Shown here piece by piece: positions 1-10,584 of a stretch of DNA of 64,000 nucleotides (position 1 is its first letter; each line of letters opens with the position of its first letter). The notes below the pieces were generated by a model. It had not been told where the DNA came from. It saw only the letters and a program-made list of their open reading frames with translations, and did not search any database. The stretch is from Beta vulgaris subsp. vulgaris (taxonomy: Eukaryota > Streptophyta > Magnoliopsida > Caryophyllales > Amaranthaceae), in the NCBI RefSeq assembly GCF_026745355.1, contig NC_079210.1:8268740-8332739 (forward strand). The letters run 5' to 3'. The position numbers were made by a program, and so were the translations under genes.

Positions 1-1703
1 ACGGTAACTTTAGATGTTATACATTAAGTTGGTAGTTGTACATGAGTTGTTAAGTTTTTTCTTGAACTTTAGCTCGTAGTTTATTGGTGAACCTGGTTAT
101 TAAGGGAGGTATTCTATTGGGTATTGGATGATGTCAAATAAATATAATGGATAATTAATGTCTTTATTAGACAGGATTATTAATACTTCTTAATATAGTT
201 GATAGGGGCAGAATGATGGATCAATAATTTTGTAAAGTAGAAAGGATAGGGTTAGTAATAATTCACGTATGATTTAGTTTCTACATGTATGTGTTAGATT
301 GCTCTCGTTCCCTTATTTCTCTTCACCTTTACAAAATTAAATTTCAAGTTTAATCAGGTCTAATCAGATTTGATCATGTCCAATTAGTTATAAATATAAT
401 ATGAAATTAGGGGTGATCAGCTCCAATCAAATTTTCATAATAAGTTCAATTTTAGATTAAGTTTAGGTGAAAAGAATACACACTTAGTCATCGGCTTGAG
501 CTTATGGTTGAACTATGGTGACATACTATTCCCTATGTCTGAAATTAATCATCATGTTGATAATGTAAATGATATTAAATAGTATGTAGTAATAATATAC
601 CTAAATCGAAATTATATATTGTTACTAACATGATTCAACCTAACTTGTTTTTGGCTCTTGGCTCGACGTGTTATTAATAGTTATTCATATAATCATACTA
701 AGGCAACCTGCCTATTATGCAACTTTTGATTAATATGATTTTAATTATACTCGACTATATAGACATAAGTATCAACTCAATGTGAATAGCCAGATCCGAA
801 CTTAACATGAACCAAACTTGATTTGACCCAAAGTTGACTTGATTTAATTTGATTTTAAGACAATATTGATTTGACTTGAACCGAACTTTATTCAACCCAA
901 TATACAATATAATCCGAATTTTAGTCGAAGTATATATAATAACCTGACATTGATCCCATTAAACCCAACTGACTCAAGTCGAACGCAGTATATCCTAAAC
1001 GGAGCTTCTGACTTGAATCCGGCTCGAAAGTCTAAATAAGCCGAATTGATGAACGTGAAAGTGATATAAAAGAAAAAAAAAAACTGATAAGTCTAACATG
1101 TTAATCGTATGTAAGATCTGACCCTACTAAATAATCTAACCAAACTCGACCCTCCCCAAATATATAGCTTCCATAACTGCTACTAGTATTTGTGAATTGT
1201 GATTGATTTGTTTTTTTTTTTCTTTTTGATCCATATGAAAGCCGAAAACGGTACAAAGTACATTATGACTAATTTATTGTAAAGAGGGGACATAAGTAAT
1301 ATGGAAACTTCACAAACATCTTGGAACTACTACTACTTAGGGCCTAACCGCTTAAATAAGGAATATACCATGTATGCATAGAGAATAGGCAACACTTTCG
1401 CAAGTCAACTTAACAACTTAAGAGATATTGTTTGTTTCCCCTTGGGTTTTAAATTTGAAACAGCAAAATGCCTCAATAATTGGACATAAACTGAGGGAGA
1501 AAAAAAAGGTAAAATAACACTGAGACTGCAACGAGGTTGGAGAGACTACACCGATAATGAAGACAAAGAGGAGAGTATTTTAATCATCCTATCCCCTCGC
1601 ATATATGACAATTATTAATTGAAAATTGAATTTTTTTAGTTTAGAATACTGTACTTAAGTCATGCGTGTGAGGCTGTGAAAGAAATCAAACTTTCACATC
1701 ATA
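1..1703. other. AT-rich intergenic DNA, no gene seen
   Basis: No supportable coding exon is visible on either strand. About 780-1060 holds a degenerate stretch with recurring pieces such as GAACC, GACCC and TTGACTTGA, probably an old repeat. An exon of the FIT-type gene that starts at 4298 might be expected upstream, but no basic-region or helix-1 coding sequence was found here. Confidence 0.5.
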
Positions 1704-1960
1704 CTCCCTTCGTCTTACAATATAATGCATATTTCATTTTTGATGAGTCAAATTTTAAATTTTTAACTAAATATTTTCATTATTATATACAAAAAAACCT
1801 ACTCATATGTGATCTTGTTAGATTCGTCTCAATGTGTACTTTCATAATATCAATTTTTTATATTTTTTGTTAATACGGGATTGTAAATATTAAAGGTCAA
1901 AGTTACATCTTAGAGACCTTGTAAAAAACAAATAAGCATTATGTTGTGGGAGGAAAGGAG
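1704..1960. mobile_element. Degraded Stowaway-like MITE
   Basis: The left end begins CTCCCTTCGTCTTACAATAT and the right end is its imperfect inverse (reverse complement begins CTCCTTTCCTCCCACAACAT, both followed by AATGC). The element is flanked by TA on both sides, the target duplication of Tc1/mariner-type Stowaway MITEs. It is 257 bp, AT-rich and has no coding capacity. The internal 65-aa open frame at 1676-1873 overlaps the end and is judged chance. Confidence 0.6.
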
Positions 1961-2702
1961 TACTAGATACCAACCTTGTTTAGTGTAATTAGTTGGTGAT
2001 TCGACTTATAAATTTAAGTTATAAGGTCAAATCCTCCTAAGTCTTAATTGCTTTATTTTAAGAGTAGGGGTTCTAACTAGTATCAAATTCTTTACTTTTA
2101 CACTAATTTTATGTATTTTTGGACCAATTTTGTTTTGCTTTTACAAGTTTTTCCTTTGCTTTTAATATTAAATTAAATTTTACGTAACATATTGAAATGA
2201 TAATTGTCAATGATGATATTTTATGGTTATTAATGTGTGTTTTTCTTTAAAGAGTTGAAAATATCAAGTATAAGAAGTTGCATGTTATTTACATTTCAGT
2301 CAATATGTTCCACTTTAATTAAGGTCTTTTTGCTTTTTTTTTTAAGGGTGATTCTCATTCTTATTATGTATATATAAATTCTTCAAAATTACAAAAATTA
2401 TTACCCACAATTGATATTATGTCTGTAAAAATGAAATTTATATTGTCATTTAGATTAACCTAATTTATCAAGTACTCCTCTCTTTTTTTTTTTTCAAAAA
2501 TACTTTTGTTTGGTATCTAAAAGGCTAATTTTAATCTGGTCAAAGGGAAATGTAAATCCTATAGTAAATAGGATTCGAGATACTCAATACAAAGATAATT
2601 GAAACTCATCTGATATACACTTATTACTAGAAAAGTAAAGTTAAGAGGAGAGGATTGTGTGTGATGATTGGGGAAAACACAGGTTTAAAAAAAATGCTGT
2701 AA
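1961..2702. other. AT-rich spacer with possible SINE scrap
   Basis: No gene seen. Around 1985-2045 the sequence AGTTGGTGATTCGACTTATA followed about 25 bases later by AAGGTCAAATCCTCC weakly resembles the A and B boxes of a tRNA-derived SINE. The rest is AT-rich single-copy-looking sequence. Confidence 0.3.
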
Positions 2703-3460
2703 TCTCTATTATATAAGGGAAGGGAGGAGCAATAGTGTCCTCTTTTGAAATGCCTATTTTGCCCTTCTCTTTCTAAATTACAAAAGAAATGTCAAAATCA
2801 AAATCGGCACTCAAAGAAAACTACCGAAAACTAATTTACAACACTCACTCACAAATCACTTAAAAGAAGAAACTTTACAAATCACTCATACAATTGAGAA
2901 AATCACGTTATAAAAATCACGCAAATCACTCAAATAGTCGGAAAACTTTATTAAAACTTAAAATTAACATATAAACTGAAACTAATAACCTAAAACGTCA
3001 ATACATACAAAAACATTTACAAAAATTTACTTACAAATCACTATTCTCAAGAACCATTCACAATTGATGGTGGGTCATGAAGGTGTATTTGTAGTGAAAT
3101 CAGAATTTAGAAGTTAGACAAGAAAAAAAATTATTTACTTTTTTTATAGTGTTTAGAATTTAGAAGTTAGTACTGTACTTAATTCAAAAATCAACTAAAA
3201 AAATTATAATATTAGAAATCATAAATGAATTCAATAAAATTTCTATTTTGTTCATAGAATTTAACTTTGAAAAGTAAAAAAAAAAAGACAAAATTAATGG
3301 TGAGAGACTTCAGTGACAGAAACTAAACCAATCAAATTTTACAACTAAAAATAATTATACTTCATATGTCTAATGTTCAAATTTTGACTCTTATGCCAAA
3401 GAAAATCGAGTTTCTGTTTTGAAAAAAATTCAAGCACGCATCGCGTGCAAAAATTTCTAG
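2703..3460 (+). mobile_element. Non-autonomous Helitron
   Basis: The element starts with TCTCTATTATATAAGG and ends with a short GC-rich hairpin (GCACGC ATC GCGTGC) about 13 bases before the terminal CTAG, inserted between host A and T. These are the hallmarks of plant Helitrons: 5' TC, 3' hairpin plus CTRR, and A^T insertion without target duplication. No Rep/helicase coding region is present in its 758 bp, so it would depend on an autonomous partner. It shares its 5' start, the GTCCTCTTTTGAA segment and its 3' hairpin with the element at 7607-8121. Confidence 0.8.
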
Positions 3461-3661
3461 TGTTTATGTAGCTTAGGAAGGTGGGGTGACAAATTAATCT
3501 AGAGGGCTCGGGTAATCGGGTTACCGTAACTAGTTGCTCCCGTTCTCGAGGACACTACATGACTTAAGATATAGGAAGGCTTCTTCCTCGGCAGTTGGCA
3601 CTTGCAGGATCCCTTAATTTATTCTCATTCCTACATGTTTTATACGGTTTTTTAACTAAGA
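3461..3661. other. Spacer after Helitron
   Basis: A less AT-rich 180-bp stretch without a recognisable exon. Both strands were read for the missing exon of the FIT-type gene; none was found. Confidence 0.4.
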
Positions 3662-4009
3662 ATTTCCGAGTTTTCAAAAAATTCACCAATTATCTCTATA
3701 TTTTCAAAATTTACAAGGTATCTCTTAATTTTATGTAAATATATCTAAATCTCCTTAATGACTAACGTCGTTAACGTCGTTAGTCATTAACTCTAACTTT
3801 CTTTTTTTTTATCTAATTAATTTCTAATCCCAACCCCTACCTATAACCGTAACCCCTAACCCTAACCCATTCTCCCACTACAGACTCCCCCACTCTCCCA
3901 CCACCCCTCCCCCCTTCACCAACCCTACCACTCCCCCACCTCAGCGATACCTTGTGATTTTTGAAAACATGGGAGTATCTTGTGAATTTTTTTGGAAAGT
4001 CGAAGTACT
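3662..4009. mobile_element. MITE with about 60-bp terminal inverted repeats
   Basis: The left arm (about 3662-3726, beginning TTTCCGAGTTTTCAAAAAAT) reappears inverted at about 3948-4008 (reverse complement begins CTTCGACTTTCCAAAAAAAT); both arms run on to a shared ACAAGGTATC. Long TIRs with a non-coding centre suggest a Mutator-like or other TIR MITE. A clean target duplication could not be fixed. The centre holds a palindrome and a C-rich tract containing a few CCCTAAC-like units. Confidence 0.6.
3755..3790. repeat. 36-bp near-perfect palindrome
   Basis: The sequence TTAATGACTAACG... CGTTAGTCATTAA reads the same on both strands except for one symmetric pair of mismatched positions. It lies in the left half of the MITE at 3662-4009. 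Confidence 0.85.
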
Positions 4010-4297
4010 TAGTAAAATAATCGTATTTTATATTTATCTCACAATAATTTCAATCAATAATGTTCGTACCTACTTAATATGATGATTGTTTCAAAATTTT
4101 ATGCAAGTTTTATAAAACTTCACTTACGGTAATCGTAGTTAATTTAATTGTAGATAAGTCAAAACTTCGAGTGGATTAATAATAAGTTCCGATATGTTAC
4201 ATACAATAATACCACTTACAAAAAGAATTTCATATTGTTTTTTCTCCCTTAAGAAACTTGATTTTCATATTGGGTTATAATATATTTCATGTTGTAG

Positions 4298-5729
4298 ATG
4301 GACAAAGCATCAATAGTTGGCGACGCAGTGCTCTATGTGCAAGACTTGCAAATGCAATCAAAGAAACTAAGATCCCAAATTGATGGCCTCGAAAATTCTT
4401 TGATAGCGGCAGAGAGATGTCAAGGCTTTGGTGATACCCCAAATAAAAATTCTTCTCAAAACCATTTTCTTCCAGTATGTAAAATGATTATGCAGGTTCG
4501 TTTTTAATTTTTCTCTACTAAATAACTTACAAATTTAATGGATGTTATGTGTTAATAAATTATTGAGCAACTTAGTATTGAATGTTTCACATAGGTATCT
4601 AAAACTACTAATAGTCGTAGTGTTTCACATGGTTTCTATTACCCTCTAACTTTAGGTGAAAATTTATTAGCTCAGATTATGTTATTCATATGAATATTAA
4701 TTTTAAACGGAAGGCCTAATTTTGAATTTATCTGCACATTATCATACCTAGTTCTATGTGGAATATCAAAATGGTGGAGGATATTGGAACAAATGCCACG
4801 AAGGAATTCAAAATTTATATATGAAAATAAGATTTTCAATCAATATTTTCCCTGGACAAAGAGAAACTTGACTAAAATGAAGTGAACTGAAATAAACTGA
4901 AGTGAAATTAACTGAACTAAACTGAACGGAGAGAAACTGAAGTGCATTGAACTGAAATTAACTAAATTGAACTGAACTGAAATAAACTGAGCTGGAAATA
5001 AGTACAAATAAAAACAGGGCTTACATGATATGTAGCAAGGTATGGAAGTTAGGGGACTTTATGTTGTGCCATAGTTTCACTTTGATCAAAACAACATTAC
5101 ACTATAAAAATATTTAGAGGGAACTATTTTCAATTATATTATCATCTTTACTAATTAATTAGATTTTTAATGTCTTATTCTGTCATTTCATTAAATTAAA
5201 GATATTTTAGGTTCTAGAAAATAGACTTCTTACCTTATGAAATTACATAATCATACTTTTTTTTAATAAACTACCTAATTAAAAAAAAAGGGAATGTCTC
5301 GCAATCATGAAGATGTTATATTTTTGTTTCTTTGACAATAGAATATTGTTGAATGTAGATGGACGTGCTTCAGATTGAAGATAGAGAATTCTATGTTAAG
5401 GTCGTGAGTAACAAAGGTCAAGGTGTAGCAGCATCCCTTTACAAGGCGCTTGATTCTTTGACAACTTTTGTGATCCGGAATTCCAGTCTAAGCACTCTTT
5501 ATGAGCAATTTGTATTAACCTTTACCCTTAATGTAATTTCTATGACCTTTTGATTTTCCCTTTCATTCTCACAAGTAACATCTATATTGCTGAAATTTTA
5601 AATGATCTAACTTATTAAATTTGTTCTTAACAGGTTGCGAAATGTAGGGAGGACTTTAACTTGCCTAACATGAAAGTGTGGATAAGTGGGGCTTTTCTGA
5701 ACCAAGGATTTGAATTTCAATCTTTTTAA
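4298..5729 (+). CDS. FIT: FIT-type bHLH transcription factor, 3' coding exons only
   Basis: FIT (FER-like iron-deficiency-induced transcription factor) is a nuclear bHLH protein that activates iron-uptake genes with partner bHLH proteins. Three in-phase exons are visible: 4298-4495 (66 codons), 5359-5532 (58 codons) and 5634-5729 (31 codons plus TAA), joined by GT..AG introns, all in phase 0. Exon 1 here starts after an AG acceptor and encodes helix 2 and the leucine-rich stretch (DKASIVGDAVLYVQDLQ). The second encodes the family C-terminal region (REFYVKVVSNKGQGVAASLY), and the last ends LNQGFEFQSF, the typical FIT tail. The 155 residues are about half of a normal FIT protein. The N-terminus, basic region and helix 1 are missing from the 4.3 kb upstream. 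Either the gene is 5' truncated or the first intron was enlarged past the window edge by the transposons at 1704-4009. No internal stop or frameshift is seen in the three exons. Confidence 0.75.
4855..5035. repeat. Degenerate TGAACTGAA-rich MITE remnant in FIT intron
   Basis: The intron between the first two visible FIT exons contains repeated GAACTGAA/GAAGTGAA pieces and ends with GCTGGAAATAAG then ACAGGGCTTA. This resembles a decayed copy of the right end of the TTCAG MITE family seen at 28483 and 37255 (GAACAGGCCC followed by TAA). The left end is not clear. Confidence 0.45.
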
Positions 5730-5919
5730 TCATGAGGTCATGGTGTTTAAATCTACAATTTTTGTAATTTTTATTATGATTTGTATGTAAATCTAATTGG
5801 AAGAAATTAGGCGCATGGTTAAGGATGCTAAATCTTGCAATATAGGAGCGTTGAATGTTAACAATGCTTCACAATTACAAACCTTTAAATCTATAAAATA
5901 CCAGTCTTTTTAATTTTCA

Positions 5920-6061
5920 GTATCCTTATTTCTTCTATAAAATACCGCTATTACCAACTTTGTTGACTCACCGGATTGCCTACCCAGCCGAGATGGCAAC
6001 ACACATGGCAGCTTACAAGGCTTTTCATGTGAAAGACAACTTCACACTTGGCTTATTATGA
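5920..6061 (+). pseudogene. Unidentified coding fragment (about 46 codons)
   Basis: After a plausible acceptor (TTTTCAG) the + strand is open for about 46 codons and ends at TGA. It contains LLTHRIAYPAEMATHMAAYK and ends AFHVKDNFTLGLL. The composition (H, M, balanced codons) looks like real protein rather than AT-rich noise. I do not recognise the family. It follows the FIT stop codon by about 190 bp and could be a captured or relic exon. Confidence 0.3.
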
Positions 6062-6104
6062 AGGTCCGCTTACTATTAAAGACAATTCATTTATGGAAAA
6101 TGAT

Positions 6105-6269
6105 ATACATAGCCCTTAGGGCTATGTATAAGGTTCTTAAAATGGAAATAAAATATTGAATCAAACATTTATTACCTCAATTGATGTGAAAATGTGTCTT
6201 GAATTCTTAAACTATTTCCATTTTAAGAAATGTATTTAATGCTTAGATGTAGCCCTTAGGGCTACATAT
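6105..6269. mobile_element. Small fold-back MITE with palindromic ends
   Basis: Each end is itself a palindrome (ATACATAGCCCTTAGGGCTA.. at the left and the same AGCCCTTAGGGCT core at 6251-6263 on the right). Inside these, TTCTTAAAATGGAAATA at the left is matched inverted by TATTTCCATTTTAAGAA on the right. The whole 165 bp can fold into one hairpin, or into two small terminal ones. Confidence 0.6.
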
Positions 6270-7246
6270 AACATTAAATTAGCTTTTAGACCCGTGTAAA
6301 AATGTACAGGAATTTTTTTGTTTAATAAGAATTTTATATTCTAATGTTACTAAATACATAAAATATTTCAAAATTGCATCAATAGTTGATAAAATATAAG
6401 ATAATAAATTGAATAGTTACCCTGCATGCTATTCAGCACCTGTATTTACCGTATATCGTCGATATTTATACGTTATTTTTTTCTTCTTTCTCCGTTCTCT
6501 ACTTCTTCTTCCTCCATAACCACGCCCCCAACCGTACCCTCACCCAACCACCACTCAACCCCCAACAACGTAACTACCCTCCCACCCACTCTCTCCCCCC
6601 CTTCACCCCGACCCCCTCACCCCTTCCCCCTCCTTTCGTCCCTATCCTCCCGTTGCCGCCCATCCTTCCAGCCCCTCGACCTTGTAGCCTACCCCCCACC
6701 CCCCCCCCCCTAGCAACCCCCCCCCCCACGCTTCCTTGGGTAGCCCTCCTCTTGCACGCTTTCCTCGATATCCCTTTAGTTCCCTACCTAGTTATCTTCT
6801 TCCTTTTTAGACTTTACTCCTCCCCCTGCTTGAATTTTAAAAAAAAGAGTAAGAAAGATATAAATGAGATGTAAAAAATTGCATGTGCTTTTAAGTTGAT
6901 ACGTTGACGGTTAACTTTAAATTTTGTTACAGACTTGAGAAATAATTATACTTCGAATTTATTGCTTTACAAATGTGCAAGTTCCACGCAAACTTTATAA
7001 TTCTCAATATATTTCAATTTCAAAAACTATTTAAGATATTTTTAAACTTAATAGTTATATTCTGGGACATGAATGCACACATTTAATCACCGTTTTTTTA
7101 TTAATTATACGAGTTCTCAACAAATATGTTTCAAGAAATTTTGGATGTATTTTTAAAATGTCTGAAAATATAACATATGATTTGATAAATTAATACTATA
7201 TAACAGAAGAATATACAAAGTTAATATTTCCATATATATAATATAG
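6270..7246. other. Intergenic, includes C-rich low-complexity tract
   Basis: About 6485-6790 is pyrimidine-rich with long C runs (for example around 6690-6727). The proline-rich open frames there follow from this composition and are not called as genes. The rest is AT-rich with no feature seen. Confidence 0.5.
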
Positions 7247-7488
7247 AAATGATCAATTCATATGAGAATGCATACTTATATGAGAAATGAGAATAAATTT
7301 TAAACGATATAACTCTTATGAATAAGTGATATAACTCTAACGAAAAAGTGATGTAACTCCAAAATATGAATATTACAAAAAAAATTGATTTTTTTTAAAT
7401 TTTTTGGCTCAAATTTTTTTAAGGGGGGTATAACTCTAATGAACAATTCATTCTCACTTCTCATGCAAGCAGCATTCTCATTTAATCT
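7247..7488. mobile_element. MITE, copy A of an ATGAGAATG family
   Basis: The left end (GATCAATTCATATGAGAATG, then GAGAAATGAGAAT) is repeated inverted at the right end (ATTCTCACTTCTCATGCAAG, then CATTCTCATTTAATC). The interior repeats GATATAACTCTnATGAA motifs. It abuts an AT tract and the (TG)n tract. A related copy lies at 8135-8372. Confidence 0.55.
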
Positions 7489-7605
<117 letters not shown>

Positions 7606-7606
7606 A

Positions 7607-8121
7607 TCTCTATTATAAGCCAAGGGAGGAGGTGTGGTGTCCTCTTTTGAAGTGACTAAAATACCCTTAATGATCTAATTAATGGAATGAAAAAAATTAC
7701 AAAATCAAATCATTTAAAAATTCTCATTCCAACTTGCCATTTAAAACAAGTTTAAAATGGTATATGCATCAAATATTTCAATCAAAAATTAAATAGACAA
7801 AATATTTATACCTTATAAAAAAAGATGGCATACATCACGTGCACATGAAAAGTCTGAACATTCACTACCTTTGATACTCTTTAATTCAGTTAAACCAACT
7901 CATTATTTTTGTTCTTTCTTTTCAATATTAATTCACAAAAAATTAATGTTAACAATCACTCACAACCTTTTTATTTACATTAGCGAATTAATATATCTAA
8001 ATTCATCTAACTGTTGAATTTTTCACATTTAAGTTTAATCATAAATAAAGTACGAATGGAGTATCTAATAGAATAACAAATTTTGAAATTGACGCACGCA
8101 TCGCGTGCATATGAAGGCTAG
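7607..8121 (+). mobile_element. Non-autonomous Helitron, second copy
   Basis: Begins TCTCTATTATAAGCCAAGGG directly after the (TG)n tract (host A) and ends with the hairpin GCACGCATCGCGTGC then CTAG before host T. Its start, the GTGTCCTCTTTTGAA block and its 3' hairpin match the element at 2703-3460. At 515 bp it is shorter and has no coding capacity. The (TG)n run next to its 5' end was its target or grew beside it. Confidence 0.8.
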
Positions 8122-8134
8122 TATATATATATAT

Positions 8135-8368
8135 AGAGACAAGATCACATGAGAATGCTCCTTACATGAGAAATGAGAATGAATCTCAACCACACGATTG
8201 GATTAGAGTTACAACACTTGTTCATTAGAGTTATACCACCCTAAAAAATTTTGATCCCAAAAAAAAAAAATTTTTTGAATTTTTTTTTCTAATTTTCTTT
8301 TTTTTTGGAGTTACATCACTTATTCATAAGAGTTATATCACATAAAATTCATTCTCATATGAACTCAC

Positions 8369-8372
<4 letters not shown>
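8135..8372. mobile_element. MITE, copy B of an ATGAGAATG family
   Basis: The left end GATCACATGAGAATGCTCC with ACATGAGAAATGAGAATGAA pairs with ATTCATTCTCATATGAACTC near 8347-8367. It shares the GAGTTATATCAC / GAGTTACAAC interior with copy A at 7247-7488. It is flanked on both sides by (TA)n. Confidence 0.55.
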
Positions 8373-8406
<34 letters not shown>

Positions 8407-8422
8407 TTGTATATATATATAC

Positions 8423-9443
8423 TGTTAGTCTAGTATAAATACTAGAACAACTACAAGAGGGGGGTGAATTGTAGTTGGGGAGATTTTTAAACTTTTTGCG
8501 GATAATAAGACTTGAAAGATAATGAGGAGAAATAATATGAGGAAGAACACTCGAAGATCCTTTTAACAAGGTTCTCTTCCTCAATTCTTCAGGAAAAAAC
8601 CTTGCTCTTTTATTTATAAAAGTTATTACAACTTGTTATAAATCAATCCTCACTTAGTTCCTCTAGGAACAAGTTTCCAGTCACCTTGTTCCCCCTGAAC
8701 ACGTGACTTCCTCACTAGACTTCACTAGAAGTCTTCTCTTTCTCTTTTCTCACTCTCGAATACAAGATTTGAGTTCTCTCAACCCACACTCTAAGAATAT
8801 TACAAACGTGTATGTTAAATAAAGAAGCAATTACAAGAAAAACTTTCTAAGTAATAATTGACTTTATCTTGCATGAAAGTTCTCAAGTTTTTCTTTGAAT
8901 AATTTCTTCCTTAAATAGCTGTTGCAATACTTCCTTCATATGGACATGTTGTGCTTCATCTGATTTTCGCTGCACTTCCTCCACTCTTTTTGCAACGGAA
9001 ATATCCCGCCTTCCACTAGCCGTTAGTGAAAGCATCTTCAACGAGTTGGTTGGAGAGCTTCAAGGAATCAACTCCACAATTTTTGCCACGCCATGGGAGT
9101 TTGTTGGAGATATTCAAGGGATCATCTCCACGATCACCTTCACGCTATTTTCCAATTGATTTACTGTATAATAAGAGCAACAAAATATCTACTAACTTAG
9201 AGAATCTTTTATCCAAAGATTTCTAAGTTACTAGAATATTAAACATACCATATGATAAAGATTCAAAGAGTATAAGATAAATACCTTGACTTAGATTAAA
9301 TAATTAATCTTTCTCACAAGATATAAATTCAAATTAGGACATTACATTATTTCTGGATTTATATAATTTTTGCTTAAATAAATAAATACTATATAGTAAA
9401 ATTAACCTAAGTATTTGGCATCATCAAAACATGGAATACAACA
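8423..9443 (-). mobile_element. LTR of a SIRE-like Copia element (minus strand)
   Basis: Read on the minus strand the segment begins TGTTGTATTCCATG and ends ACTAGACTAACA (TG..CA, about 1.0 kb). On the minus strand it is preceded by a polypurine tract (CATCATCAAAAGGGGGGAAT), as expected for a 3' LTR. The CACCCCCCTCTTGTAGTTG segment near the inner end is common in this type of LTR. No coding potential is expected. The 66-aa open frame at 9026 is judged chance. Confidence 0.65.
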
Positions 9444-10065
9444 ATATTCCCCCCTTTTGATGATGGCAAATAATTGCTGGCAAAAATTAAGAAAAACAAG
9501 AAAATAATAAGAACGTATGAAATTAAAAAAAAAAGTGAAAAGTCTAAGATACTCTAAAACTATTTAAAACTCTAAGACACTAAACTGTGACTAGGAACAA
9601 AGACAACAATCCTAGGAACAGAGACAAAGATCATTAAGAAACGCAATAGAGACTTAAGGAAATTTCAGAAAGTTTTTCAAGTGTCAATACATCTTCCCCC
9701 TTTTGTCATCATCAAAACTAAGTAACGAAACCTGCAGCACTAGTAGAGTCAACAATCTTAAATTAAGGCAAGTAGCTCTAACATACTATCTCAGAATATT
9801 AGTCATCCACACATTCCAAGAGAAAGACACAGGAACAAGCACAACAAAGCAGTATTAGTATATCAGGAGCAGAGTTCAACAAGCAAAAGAGAAGATGATG
9901 AAAAATAGAAAAAGAAAGATGCATATATTGAAATTCTTGTGATTGCCAAAAGAAAATACGATGCAATTGTTCGTCAAATATACAGCCCAAAATCAAAATA
10001 TTTAAAGTCTAAAGTAGAAGGGACTGGGATCAGGGAAGTTCATGAATGGGAAAGGAGGCAGCAAC
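9444..10065 (-). mobile_element. 3' internal end of the same Copia element, truncated
   Basis: Next to the LTR is the polypurine tract and then AT/purine-rich sequence. A second TTCCCCCTTTTGTCATCATC motif lies at about 9692, typical of the untranslated 3' region of SIRE/Maximus elements. It ends abruptly at 10065, where the long gypsy LTR begins. No polyprotein is visible, so this is a fragment. Confidence 0.5.
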
Positions 10066-10385
10066 TGTAATAGCCCTGTTTTTAAGAGCGTTGATTTAAA
10101 AGCTAATTATAATTATTACGTTAATTTTGTTCCGGATACTCTTATTTTATTTGAGTTGTGGAGTATAATTTTTATTTGTCTTGATTGTGGTATATCTATT
10201 TATTTAACTTTATAAAGTTGTTAATAATTTAATATTAATTACTAGATGAGTGTTCTAAATTATATTATTATTTTATGTTTTAATGAAATAAGTCCACTTG
10301 AGTTAGAGTGGTAGTCCAAAAAAAAAAAAAAAAAAAAGAAAAACAACAAACCCATCTCCCTCATTTTCTCTCTCCTCTCGTGTCT

Positions 10386-10552
10386 TGTTCAGATATGTTG
10401 AGATATTTTTGTATATTATTGTATATATCTTTCCTAAATATATTAGGGTTTACTTATTCCTCGCTGACCTTGGGCTTAAGATGTATTATATATACTTGTA
10501 TTGTTCATCAGTGAAATACAACACAATATTATTCTCTCTCAATATTTCCTCA
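10386..10552 (+). repeat. Copia 5' LTR
   Basis: Begins TGTTCAGATATGTTGAG and ends TTTCCTCA. It contains the AT-rich promoter region with TATTATATATA at about 10484-10494. Confidence 0.93.
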
Positions 10553-10584
10553 TGGTATCAAGAGCCTAACCTAATTTTGTTTCA

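Noticed and set aside
3846..3870. Interstitial telomere-like repeat (CCCTAAC units)
   Set aside because: Only two or three imperfect units in a C-rich MITE centre; too short to be telomeric.
6426..6874. Proline-rich proteins
   Set aside because: C-rich low-complexity DNA; frames overlap each other and have no domain.
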